Source: Lentzea alba (GTDB lineage Bacteria > Actinomycetota > Actinomycetes > Mycobacteriales > Pseudonocardiaceae). From it: 64,000 nt of DNA. The notes beneath the pieces are model-generated. The model had not been told where the DNA came from. It was given only the letters and a program-made list of their open reading frames with translations, and did not search any database. Positions within the stretch are counted from its first letter, which is position 1; the number at the start of each line of letters is the position of its first letter. Shown piece by piece: positions 8,093 to 16,270 of this stretch. A program made the position numbers and the translations under genes. The DNA is taken from assembly GCF_011067745.1 (NCBI RefSeq), contig NZ_JAAMPJ010000003.1:558001-622000 (forward strand), read 5' to 3'.

Positions 8093-9686
8093 GGATCTCC
8101 TTGAAGGCAGCGGTGAGCGAGCGGCTGCGGGCGTCGAACACCTTGCCACCGCTCATCTTCGCCAGCTGTTCCATCTCGGTGGTCGCGCTCTCGCCGAACA
8201 GCACCGGGAAGATCGGGATGCCCTTGAGGTTCTGCGGCAGGCCCTGATGGAACACCTGGAAGTTGCCGATGTCCTCGCTGCCGGTGTTCTCACCGTCGGT
8301 CATCAGGACGATCGACGTGAACCGGTCCGGGTCCGCGCTGATCTGCTCGCGCAACACGTCGTACCCGCCGCGCAGGCTGCTGTAGATCGCCGTGCCGCCG
8401 GACGCGTTCAGCGAGGTCGCGGTGGTGCGGATCTGGTCGAGGATCGGGCGCGGGTCGTTCGTCGGCACCTCGTACTTCAACGCCGGTTGCGCGCTGCTGT
8501 TGAACGGCAGCAGCGTCACCTGCTCACGGCCGTGGAACCGGTTGAACTTGCCCGCGAGCGACTCGTCAGCGCCCGTCAGGCCCACCAGTGCCTGTCGAAG
8601 CCCTTCGATCCGGTCGCCCTGCATCGAACCGGACGTGTCGAGCACGTACAGCGTGCGGGACGGGCGGCGCAGCTGGTCGAAGTAGGAGGTGATCAGACCG
8701 TCCACAGCGGACTGGCTGCCGGGGAACGGCAGTTCGACGAGGTCCTTCACGGCGAACTTCGGGTCCAGCGGCACCTGCGGCACGACCGGGCGGCGGTGGG
8801 TGGTGTCCATGATCTTGCGCTGGACGTCCGCGTTCTTCAGGTGGTCGGAGAGTTTCCGGTGCGCCTCACGGGCTTCCGAGGTCGCGGACGTGAGCAGGGT
8901 GAGCGGGTAGTCCGCGGTCACCACGCCGTCGCTCGGGTAGACCAGCGTCAACGGCTCGGGCTGGTTCTGCGACAACAACACCGACTCGTAGTTGACCAGA
9001 CCGTCCACTTTGGCGCCGGGGTCCTCGCCCCTGGCCCTGCGCTGGTACGCCTCGGACAGCCAGCCGGACGAGCCCGCGGACAGCGTCTGGGCCGAGAAGA
9101 ACTGCTTGAGCTGCGGCGCGACCGCGTCGATCCTCGCCGCGTCGAGCGCCGAGCCCGAGCTGGACAGCGCCGCCGCGACCCCGACCAGCGCCGAGAAGCC
9201 CGAGTTGGACGCGGACGGGTCGGTCATGCCGTAGGTGAACTTCCGGGCGCCCGCGGCCGCGGCGATCTCCGCCCAGCCGACGCGCTTGGTGTCCCAGCCG
9301 AGCTCTTTGACCTTGGCCGCGGGCAGGCCCAGCACGACGGGGGAGGACATGACCTTGGTCGGGGTGCCGAGTCGTTTCTGGGCCTCGGGCACCAGCTCCA
9401 GGTAGCGGTTCGACGAGAACCAGACCGCGTCGAAACCCTGTTCGGCGGCGCCGCTCGCGACCTTCTCGGCGCCCTCGATGGTGCCGGTGAAGCTGAACTT
9501 CACGGAGACACCGGTGGCTTTGGCTGCGTCGTCGAGGACGGGCTGGAGGTCGGCGAGCTCGCTGCCGGCCAGAACGCGGAGAACTCCGGGGGTGGCGTCG
9601 CCGACGGGTCTGGACGGGTCGGCTTCGTCGGAACATCCCGCGAGCAGCGCCAGGACGGCGAGCGCGGGGACGAGGCGGCGGGTCAT
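8079..9686 (-). CDS. Lipoprotein: solute-binding domain fused to a VWA domain
   Basis: A 535-residue exported lipoprotein. Its signal peptide ends in LALLAGCSDE, so it is anchored outside the membrane. Residues about 30-330 look like a class-II periplasmic binding protein (GVLRVLAGSELADLQPVLDDAAK, ANSGF/SNSGFSALVGVAAA). Residues about 340-535 are a von Willebrand A domain with an intact MIDAS: VLDTSGSMQGD, SGGTAIYSSL and MTDGENTG. MIDAS sites bind Mg/Mn and protein partners. The start overlaps the telA stop as ATGA, so translation is coupled. The fusion suggests a surface device that senses a small solute and binds a partner. The ligand is unknown. Confidence 0.82.
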   Translation of the reverse strand: MTRRLVPALAVLALLAGCSDEADPSRPVGDATPGVLRVLAGSELADLQPVLDDAAKATGVSVKFSFTGTIEGAEKVASGAAEQGFDAVWFSSNRYLELVPEAQKRLGTPTKVMSSPVVLGLPAAKVKELGWDTKRVGWAEIAAAAGARKFTYGMTDPSASNSGFSALVGVAAALSSSGSALDAARIDAVAPQLKQFFSAQTLSAGSSGWLSEAYQRRARGEDPGAKVDGLVNYESVLLSQNQPEPLTLVYPSDGVVTADYPLTLLTSATSEAREAHRKLSDHLKNADVQRKIMDTTHRRPVVPQVPLDPKFAVKDLVELPFPGSQSAVDGLITSYFDQLRRPSRTLYVLDTSGSMQGDRIEGLRQALVGLTGADESLAGKFNRFHGREQVTLLPFNSSAQPALKYEVPTNDPRPILDQIRTTATSLNASGGTAIYSSLRGGYDVLREQISADPDRFTSIVLMTDGENTGSEDIGNFQVFHQGLPQNLKGIPIFPVLFGESATTEMEQLAKMSGGKVFDARSRSLTAAFKEIRGYQ

Positions 9687-10825
9687 GGTTGCTCCTCAGC
9701 GCCGCGCACGCGGCTCAGGTGGTCGTGGGCGCGCCGGATCTCGGCGTCCAGCGCGGTGACCGTGCTGGACATCGAGTCGGCCGCGCGGGCCTTGTAGGTG
9801 TCGATCGCGTCGATCGCCGCGTAGATCTGGTCGAACGAGGTGCGAACCGCTTCGATGCCGACCGCCGGGGTCGAGGCGATGCGCTGGATGTCCTGGCCCT
9901 GCAACGACATCAGCGTCGCGTTCGACTTCAGGATCGAGTCGGTGAGGCCGCGCACGGCGTCGACCTGGTCGATCACCTCGCGCTGGCCGGCCAAGGCCGC
10001 CGCCACCGCCACGCCGATGCGCAGCGCCGTGACGGTGGTGCTGACGGCGCGTTCGATGCCCTTGATCAGCTCGTCGTTGTTGCGGCGCACCACGTCGAGC
10101 GCCAGGTACCCCTGCGCGCACACGGCCAGTTGGGTGAGCAGGTCCTGATGACGTTGCCGCAGACCGAACAGCACGTCGGCGCGCAACGCCTGAGCGCGGG
10201 CGGGATCGGACAGGTCGAGGATCGCCACCTGCCGTTGCACCGCCTCGTCCATCTCGGCGGCGAGCGCGGCGTCCCGGGACAGCTTGGTCATCAGGTCCCA
10301 CAGCCGCTGCCGCTCGCCCTTGATGGCCGCGTTGTCGCGTTTCAGCGCGTCCTGGCCGGACCGGAGCTTCAGCACGATCCGGTTCACCGGCTCGTCGGCC
10401 GCCCGCAGCCGGGCCAGCAGTCCCTTGGCCGCGTTTCCTCCCGGGAGGAACCCGAGAATCTTGCGGCCGGTCAGCTTGGTGAGGTCCTGCGGGTCCAGTT
10501 CGCGCACCGAACGCCGCAACTCCGCCAAACTCGTCGACACCTGCGCCCCATGAGGTGACGAGACCGAGGCGAGCGTGCGGTCCAGCAGCCGGCCCGCGAT
10601 CTGGGCCGCCACCCGCATCTCCGCCTCGCCGAGCACCAGCGCCTCGTCGACGATCCGGCTGAAGTCCGGCGACTGCGGGTCGACGGCGTTCAGCGCCTCG
10701 ATGAACGCCACGGCCTGCGACGAAAGCTCGACCCTGGACTCGTCGGTGACCGGGATCAGCCCGGCCGCGCGGTCGACGAGCACGGGCTCGACCGGGTCCG
10801 GTGGCGTGAGCACGAAGTCGGTCAT
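9683..10825 (-). CDS. TelA/KlaA-family toxic-anion-resistance protein
   Basis: A 380-residue cytoplasmic, almost entirely helical protein of the TelA family. Recognisable parts are KLTGRKILGFLPGGNAAKGLLARL in the first half, the long ERQRLWDLMTKLSRDAALAAEMDEAV helix region, and the C-terminal TALRIGVAVAAALAGQREVI ... LKSNATLMSLQGQDIQ with EAVRTSFDQIYAAIDAIDTYKA. Family members are linked to resistance to tellurite and to some antibiotics and phages, but the mechanism is not known. It is flanked by two binding-protein-type exported proteins in one operon. The gap to the upstream stop is two bases and the downstream overlap is ATGA. Confidence 0.88.
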   Translation of the reverse strand: MTDFVLTPPDPVEPVLVDRAAGLIPVTDESRVELSSQAVAFIEALNAVDPQSPDFSRIVDEALVLGEAEMRVAAQIAGRLLDRTLASVSSPHGAQVSTSLAELRRSVRELDPQDLTKLTGRKILGFLPGGNAAKGLLARLRAADEPVNRIVLKLRSGQDALKRDNAAIKGERQRLWDLMTKLSRDAALAAEMDEAVQRQVAILDLSDPARAQALRADVLFGLRQRHQDLLTQLAVCAQGYLALDVVRRNNDELIKGIERAVSTTVTALRIGVAVAAALAGQREVIDQVDAVRGLTDSILKSNATLMSLQGQDIQRIASTPAVGIEAVRTSFDQIYAAIDAIDTYKARAADSMSSTVTALDAEIRRAHDHLSRVRGAEEQP

Positions 10826-10827
10826 CG

Positions 10828-11901
10828 TCAGTACTGCTTCGCGATCGCTTCGAGCATCCGCTCCAGCGTCTCGTGCGCGGGCGGTTCGACGACGTCCACG
10901 ATCGTCTGCGGCACGGCCAGGTTCTTCTCCTTGACGATGTCGTTGAAGTGCTTGGGATCGGCGGTCCGGAACCCGAACGTCGCCGCGAGCCTCCCCAGTT
11001 CGGCGTCGCTCGACAGCAACTGCCCGATCCGGTCGCCGGGCTCGCGCAACGGCACCAGCGTGTGCTTGGACAGCACGGTCGGCGCCGGGTAGAGCAGCTT
11101 CATGTCCGGCCGGATCGTCGAGTCACCGCGCGCCACCCGGTCGACGAACTGCGCCTCGTACGCCAGCACCAGCGGCGTCTTGCCCATCCCCGCGGACAGG
11201 TAGTCCTCGAACGGCCCCTCGCTGCTGCTCTGCGTGTAACCCTGGTCCAGGAACAGCTTCGACACCGCCGGCAGCACCTTGGCCTCGCCGTCGGGCGTGC
11301 TGACCACTCCGCCGTTCGCCACGAACGACGTGATCGCCAGGTACATCGCCGCCGAATTCGAGTCACGCGGGTCGGTCGTGGTGACCAGCAGGTTCTTGCG
11401 CGCCGCATAGGAGGTGTTGCCCGGCAACTGGTCCCAGCGCGTGCCTCTGGCCGCGAGGTCCAGGTACGCCTGCACGTCGAACGTCTGGTAGCCCGGCCCC
11501 GCCTTGACCACGCCGGCCTTGGTGAGCAGGTCGACGATCGGGTCGAACGTCGCGATCACCATCGGCGACGAGAACGGCGCGTACGTCCGCGCCGCCTTGC
11601 GGTCGCGCTGGATCTTCTCGGCCGCGGGCGCGCTCGACGGGAACGCGAAGTCGTACGAGCTCAGGTCGGTCGCCGTCGCGATCTGCCGCGACCCGGCCGG
11701 ATCCACCTCGACCTTGAGCCCGTGCTTCGCGAACACGTCCTTGACCCGCTGATCGGCGAAGAAGGCGAGCTTCTCCGAACCGATCACGCCGCGCACCGTC
11801 TGCAGCTGGGCCGGCTCGCCGCCGCCCTGCCCGAGCACGACGGCCGTCACCACACCCACCAGCAGCACGACCGCAAGGCCGATGCCGAGCGTTCTCTTCA
11901 C
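10828..11901 (-). CDS. Membrane-anchored periplasmic binding protein (phosphate/molybdate-like) of the TelA operon
   Basis: A 357-residue protein. The start at GTG 11901 has an AGAGGTGG ribosome site and begins with an uncleaved-looking membrane anchor (KRTLGIGLAVVLLVGVVTAVVLG). The rest is a class-II solute-binding fold (VIGSEKLAFFADQRVKDVFAKHGLKVEVDPAGSRQIATATDLSSYDFAFPSSAP, then PRDSNSAAMYLAI and PLVLAYEAQFVDRVA). There is no Cys lipobox. No transporter permease or ATPase accompanies it, so it more likely works as a sensor or scaffold with the TelA and VWA partners than as an importer component. It is the first gene of the operon. Confidence 0.78.
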   Translation of the reverse strand: MKRTLGIGLAVVLLVGVVTAVVLGQGGGEPAQLQTVRGVIGSEKLAFFADQRVKDVFAKHGLKVEVDPAGSRQIATATDLSSYDFAFPSSAPAAEKIQRDRKAARTYAPFSSPMVIATFDPIVDLLTKAGVVKAGPGYQTFDVQAYLDLAARGTRWDQLPGNTSYAARKNLLVTTTDPRDSNSAAMYLAITSFVANGGVVSTPDGEAKVLPAVSKLFLDQGYTQSSSEGPFEDYLSAGMGKTPLVLAYEAQFVDRVARGDSTIRPDMKLLYPAPTVLSKHTLVPLREPGDRIGQLLSSDAELGRLAATFGFRTADPKHFNDIVKEKNLAVPQTIVDVVEPPAHETLERMLEAIAKQY

Positions 11902-12071
11902 TGTCCACCTCTGCGGAAAGCCCTGTCGGAGAAGAGATCTTTCGTCACTTCGACGCAGTTTCGAGGTGGGTCGTGGCAATCGTGAGATGAACAGTCGATG
12001 AACGGGCCGATGAGTTCGCGGCGCTGCCCGAGTCGGTGTTGCTGAAGAGTCCGAGTCGAGGAGGTTCAGCG

Positions 12072-12398
12072 ATGAAGTTCGTGACGATCGGGTACGGCGA
12101 ACGCGAGGGCTACGACCGCACGGACCAGGCTGTCCGCGACGAAGCGCACGCCCACGACGAGCGTTTGCGCGAGGCCGGGGTCGAGATGGGCATCGCCGGG
12201 TCGCCCGTGCAGGTGCGCAACCCGGACAACGCCGGGACGACGGTGGAGGAAGGCGCGTTCCTGCGATCCGCCCTGCCGGTCGCCGGATTCGCGATCATCG
12301 AGGCGGCGTCCCTGGACGAGGCCGTCAAGCTGGTGGCGAACACTCCGTGCGCGGTCGCTCACGGAGTGGTGGAGGTGTGGCCGTTAGCGCAGGGGTGA
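12072..12398 (+). CDS. YCII/YciI-domain protein
   Basis: A 108-residue protein. The ATG at 12072 follows GAGGAGG. The fold is the YCII ferredoxin-like type (MKFVTIGYG first strand, HAHDERLREAGVEMGIAGSPV helix-strand, GFAIIEAASLDEAVKLVANTPC, then a VWPL end), common in actinobacteria next to sigma factors or alone. Members are small dehydrochlorinase-like enzymes or binding modules with a His/Asp pair, but a substrate cannot be inferred. Its last 15 bases overlap the convergent VOC gene. Confidence 0.8.
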   Translation: MKFVTIGYGEREGYDRTDQAVRDEAHAHDERLREAGVEMGIAGSPVQVRNPDNAGTTVEEGAFLRSALPVAGFAIIEAASLDEAVKLVANTPCAVAHGVVEVWPLAQG

Positions 12399-12770
12399 CC
12401 TGTCGCCCACAGACCACTTGTGGCCGAACGGATCCGTGAAACCGCCCTGGCGGTGCGTGCCCCACGGCATCTGGTGCTCGACGACTGCCGAGCCCTGGAC
12501 AGCTCCGGCAGCGAGTGCACGTCCCACGAGCCCGTCGGGGTCGTCGCAGAACAGTTCGACGCGGACGCTCGTGACGCCGGCGGGACTGCTCTCCGCGGGG
12601 TTCGACGGGTTGACCTGGTGGACGAAGAAGGCCGCGCCACCGATCGACAGACCGGCGACGCCGCCCAGGTCCCACAGCTCCGTGGCGCCGAGGGCGGCCT
12701 TGTACCAGGTGATGGCCGCGTCCGCGTCCGGGACGATCAGCATCACCGAGATCATCGGAGGTTCGGTCAT
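12384..12770 (-). CDS. VOC/glyoxalase-superfamily protein (PhnB-like)
   Basis: A 128-residue protein with the paired beta-alpha-beta-beta-beta units of the vicinal oxygen chelate fold: MISVMLIVPDADAAITWYKAALGATELWDL at the start, and the C-terminal WGTHRQGGFTDPFGHKWSVGDR typical of PhnB-like and bleomycin-resistance-like members. These proteins bind small electrophiles or metal ions, and the precise reaction is unknown. The gene is convergent with the YCII gene. Confidence 0.82.
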   Translation of the reverse strand: MTEPPMISVMLIVPDADAAITWYKAALGATELWDLGGVAGLSIGGAAFFVHQVNPSNPAESSPAGVTSVRVELFCDDPDGLVGRALAAGAVQGSAVVEHQMPWGTHRQGGFTDPFGHKWSVGDRSPLR

Positions 12771-12956
12771 GTCGCACAGCCTGCCGGATCCGGCCGCTGA
12801 TCGCCCGGCGGTCGACCAAGACTGTCCATTGTGGACTGAAGGCGACCGTTGACAGCCAAATGATGTCTCCGCTTTACTGGCAGGGCTTCAGCTGACCGCA
12901 AGACGGGCCACGGGGGACCGTTCTCGTCGGCTGGCATTCACGAGCCTGGGGGCTTG

Positions 12957-13583
12957 ATGAAACTGATCAAGATCGTGCTGTCCGCGGTGCTCGCCACCGC
13001 CGCGCTGACCTCGGCGGGCACCTTCACCGCGGGAGCCGCCGAAGAGCCGGCGAGCATCATGACGAAGATCGAGCGGCAGATCGAGGACCAGCTCAAGGCC
13101 GGCGCGGCCGTGGCCGACTCGGACTGGTTCTACCTGCGGGTGGTGGGGCGTCCCGGCTACTGCCTGGACAACTTCGCCAGCGGCGGTGGTGCCAACAACT
13201 CCAAGGTCGGCCTGTGGACCTGCAACGGCGGCATCACCGAGAGATGGCGGCTCCGCGCCTGGAACAGCGGCACGTTCTACGGCTTGAACCTGGTGAGCGA
13301 GGCCAGCGGCCGGTGCCTGGACTACCCGGCCTCCGCGGGCAACAACATCGGCTGGCAGATCAACGTGTACGACTGCCTCAACGGGGGATCGGCAGGTCAG
13401 AACTTCCACCGCACCATCTGGACCGACACCGGAACCTGGACGTTGCAGTGGCAGGCCACGAGCTCGGTGGTCGCACTGGACGCTTTCGCCGACCACTGGG
13501 TCGGCAACGGCAGCCCGGTCGGGCTGTGGACGTACTCCAGCCCTGGCAACTCGCTGCAGCACTGGTACCCGACCGGGTCCTGA
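12957..13583 (+). CDS. Secreted ricin-type (RICIN/beta-trefoil) lectin-like protein
   Basis: A 208-residue exported protein starting at ATG 12957, with a Sec signal (LIKIVLSAVLATAALTSAGTFTAGAAEE). After a charged spacer, residues 55-208 form one beta-trefoil: repeated YCLDNFASGGGANN / GLWTCNGG, RCLDYPASAGNN / NVYDCLNGG and a third unit ending in SLQHWYP. Cys residues occur in the positions of trefoil disulfides. It probably binds a carbohydrate or peptide outside the cell. It sits directly beyond the 3' end of the siderophore operon and shares a bidirectional terminator with it. A second RICIN gene lies inside the same locus at 31065-31622. Confidence 0.78.
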   Translation: MKLIKIVLSAVLATAALTSAGTFTAGAAEEPASIMTKIERQIEDQLKAGAAVADSDWFYLRVVGRPGYCLDNFASGGGANNSKVGLWTCNGGITERWRLRAWNSGTFYGLNLVSEASGRCLDYPASAGNNIGWQINVYDCLNGGSAGQNFHRTIWTDTGTWTLQWQATSSVVALDAFADHWVGNGSPVGLWTYSSPGNSLQHWYPTGS

Positions 13584-13591
13584 GACGTTGG

Positions 13592-13619
13592 ACGGGAGCC
13601 GGACCCGACCGGCTCCCGT
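13592..13619. terminator. Bidirectional terminator
   Basis: ACGGGAGCCGG (13592-13602) pairs perfectly with CCGGCTCCCGT (13609-13619) around a 6-base loop. It fills the gap between the stop of the lectin gene and the stop of the convergent siderophore operon. Confidence 0.75.
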
Positions 13620-14570
13620 TCAGCCCAGCAACCAGGCGACGTCGCGGACCAGCGCGTGCCGCCACCCGACCCGGTCGTGCCCGGCAGGCGACCGGTTCAC
13701 CCGCACGGTCGCACCTGCTGCGGCGGTGAGCTCTTCGACGGCCGCGCAGTGCCGATGCATGGCCGGTTCGTGTTCACCGACGTCGAACGCCACTCGCAGC
13801 CCGGAGAGGTCACGGCCGGCGAGACGAACCGCCGTGTCGCCACCGGCTGGGCCGTCCAGCGCGATCCCGTGGCCCGGCAGGTCGCGGGCGTACCAGAACG
13901 ACCCCGACTGGCAGGCGACCCTCGACACCAGCGAAGGGAAGTCCAGCGCCGCCTGGAACGCGCTCAGCCCGCCCAGACTCTGCCCGGCGACCACGAACCG
14001 CGAGAGGTCCACGGGCACGCCGTTCTCCGCCAACAACGGCAGCAGCTCGTCCCGGATCGCCTCCCACAGCGCGGGAGAGCTGTACTCGGCATCTCGATCA
14101 CGCGGCGTGGGCAGGAAAACCAGCGTGGCGGGCGGCATCTCGCCGTTCTTCACCGCCGACTCGAACGCGGCCACGGCGGGGTGCACGTACATCCAGTCGT
14201 CACCGTCGAGCAGCAGCACCACCGGCTCGCCGCCCTGGTGCACGCGAACGGTCTTGCGCCCCAACGATCCGTTCCACCGGATGCGCAGCGAAGGCACGTC
14301 CAGGACCTCGTCCGGCCCGACGACCGGCCAGTGCGGCTGCGGCTCCAGGCCGGGGGCCGAGTAGATCGACCTGTTCGGCCCCGCGCCCTCGGGGTTGAGC
14401 GGGTCGGCGTGCTCCTCGCCGTCGCAGAGGAAGTGATAGGTCACGCGAAGCCGGTCGGGCATGTCGACCTCGGCGACCCAGACGTCGCCTCGGCGTTGCA
14501 GCTCGACGGGTTCCAGCACGCTCTCGAACCGCAGGGTCGCCGGGCCACCACTCCACTGGAACAACGTCAT
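13620..14570 (-). CDS. Fes-type siderophore esterase (CchJ counterpart)
   Basis: A 316-residue cytoplasmic alpha/beta hydrolase of the enterochelin-esterase type. It has an N-terminal carbohydrate-binding-like sandwich (LRVTYHFLCDGEEHADPLNP) followed by the esterase core with nucleophile motif AGQSLGGL (Ser198), acidic residues in DVGEHE (264-269) and His298 in SPAGHDRVGW. In siderophore loci such enzymes hydrolyse the ferri-siderophore to free iron. The coelichelin cluster has one in the same place (CchJ), and release of the peptide chain from the NRPS has also been considered for it. Its start overlaps the exporter stop as ATGA, so it is the last gene of the NRPS operon. Confidence 0.82.
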   Translation of the reverse strand: MTLFQWSGGPATLRFESVLEPVELQRRGDVWVAEVDMPDRLRVTYHFLCDGEEHADPLNPEGAGPNRSIYSAPGLEPQPHWPVVGPDEVLDVPSLRIRWNGSLGRKTVRVHQGGEPVVLLLDGDDWMYVHPAVAAFESAVKNGEMPPATLVFLPTPRDRDAEYSSPALWEAIRDELLPLLAENGVPVDLSRFVVAGQSLGGLSAFQAALDFPSLVSRVACQSGSFWYARDLPGHGIALDGPAGGDTAVRLAGRDLSGLRVAFDVGEHEPAMHRHCAAVEELTAAAGATVRVNRSPAGHDRVGWRHALVRDVAWLLG

Positions 14571-16270
14571 CGGGCCACCGCCAACTGGTACGAGGAGTCA
14601 CGGCCGAGCAGTTCGCGGTGCGTGCCCTCACCGGTCACCGCGCCGTCGGACAGCACGATCACGCGGTCGGCCACGTCGAGCAGCGCCGGGCTGCTGGTGA
14701 TCACGATCGTGGTGCGGCCGCGGCGCAAGGCCGCGACGTTGCGGGCGATGAGCTGTTCGGTCACCGCGTCGACGGCCGTAGTCGGGTCGTGCAGCACCAG
14801 GATGTCCGGGTCGGCGGCCAGCGCGCGGGCCAGGGACAGGCGCTGTCGTTGCCCGCCGGAGAGGTTCGCGCCGCGGTCGCGCACGGCGTAGTCGAGGCCG
14901 TCGGAGTGCAACGCCACCACGTCGGTCAGCATCGCGGCGGCCACGGCTTCGTCCACCAACGCGCTGGAACCGGACGGATCCACGTTGTCCCGCAACGTTC
15001 CCGCGAACACCTCGTGGTGCGACGGGTTCACCAGCAGGCAGGCCCGCACGCTCTCGATGGACAGCGACGCGATCTCCTGCTTGCCCACCCGGACGACACC
15101 CGAGTACGCGGAAGGCGGCACGGCAACGGAAAGCAGGGAGGTCAGCTCGGCCGCCGCCTGGGGCTGGTAGGCCGCCACAGCCACGAACTCGCCCGGCCGC
15201 ACCGAGAACGTCAAGTCCCGCAACGTTCCGCAAGAGACACCCGAGACCTCGAGACCGCTCGACGGTCCGGGCTCTTCGACCCCCGGAGTCATCAGGGGCG
15301 GAGCCGCGAGGATCAACGCCATCCGTTCGGCGGAGGCCCGCGCGATCATGACGTACTTCGGCATCTCCGAGAACATCTTCAGCGGCTCGATCAGGAACTG
15401 GGCCAGGCCGACGGCCATCACCAGCTGACCGACCGTGATCTCGCCCCGGAACGTCAGAAGTCCCGCCCACAACGTCACCGCCGCGGCCAGCAACGAGTTC
15501 AGCGCCAACGCCAGACCGGCGTAGACGCCGTTGACCCGCGCCACCACGATCGACTGCTTCTTGGCCTCGGTGCTCACCCGCCGGTACGCCTGGAAGGCCG
15601 CGTAGCTGCCGCCGAACCCGTGCAGTGGCCGCAGTCCCGCGATCAGGTCGGACACCTTCGCGCCGGCCCGCGCGACCTTCGCCTGCTGCACCTGGGTGTT
15701 CGCGCCGATCCTCCGTGACATCACGCTGAGCACGCTCAGGATCGCCGCCGTGCCGACGAACACCAGCACACCCAGCGGCACGCTGATCACCGCCAGCACC
15801 ACGCCCGTGATCACCACCGACACCAGGGAGCTGATCAGCAGCGGCACCACCTCGATGATGTCCGCGGTCTGGTCGGCGTCCTCGGTGGCGATGGCGAGCA
15901 CCTCGCCGGACTTCAGGTCGACGTCACGCGCCACCGGCTGCAGGCCGTGGTCCGCGACCGCGACCCGCCACCGGTGCGCTTCCGTCGTGTTCGCCTTCTG
16001 CAGGATCCGCATGCCGAACCGCCACGAGTACGACACCGTGGCCATCACGAGCCCGAGCGCCAGCAGCGCCAGGCCCAGCGAGCTGAGCTGACCGCCGCGC
16101 AACGCGAACTCGACGATCACGCCGAGCAGGATCGGCACCGCGGTCTCGGCGGCCTGGTACGAGCCCATCAGCAGGGTGCCGGAGGTCATGGCGCCGACGT
16201 TGCGGCGCAACGCGACCCCCAGGATCTCCCGGCCGGTGCGGACTTCAGTGTTCGTCAACGTGGCGCGCAA
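14567..16270 (-). CDS. Half-ABC exporter with degenerate nucleotide-binding site (CchI counterpart)
   Basis: Up to 567 residues. The start is uncertain: TTG 16270, TTG 16258 and ATG 16189 are possible, and the first two overlap the NRPS end. A six-helix type-IV exporter domain (about 30-320) precedes an NBD. The signature LSGGQRQ (470-476) is intact, but the Walker A position reads AAYQPQAAAELT (366-377) with no GK[ST]. The catalytic Glu is Asp (LHDPTTAVD, Asp495) and the H-loop His is missing (IVITSSPAL). It should form a heterodimer with the exporter at 27125-28921, which keeps exactly the motifs lost here. Its role is export (or import) of the siderophore. Confidence 0.88.
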   Translation of the reverse strand: MRATLTNTEVRTGREILGVALRRNVGAMTSGTLLMGSYQAAETAVPILLGVIVEFALRGGQLSSLGLALLALGLVMATVSYSWRFGMRILQKANTTEAHRWRVAVADHGLQPVARDVDLKSGEVLAIATEDADQTADIIEVVPLLISSLVSVVITGVVLAVISVPLGVLVFVGTAAILSVLSVMSRRIGANTQVQQAKVARAGAKVSDLIAGLRPLHGFGGSYAAFQAYRRVSTEAKKQSIVVARVNGVYAGLALALNSLLAAAVTLWAGLLTFRGEITVGQLVMAVGLAQFLIEPLKMFSEMPKYVMIARASAERMALILAAPPLMTPGVEEPGPSSGLEVSGVSCGTLRDLTFSVRPGEFVAVAAYQPQAAAELTSLLSVAVPPSAYSGVVRVGKQEIASLSIESVRACLLVNPSHHEVFAGTLRDNVDPSGSSALVDEAVAAAMLTDVVALHSDGLDYAVRDRGANLSGGQRQRLSLARALAADPDILVLHDPTTAVDAVTEQLIARNVAALRRGRTTIVITSSPALLDVADRVIVLSDGAVTGEGTHRELLGRDSSYQLAVAR

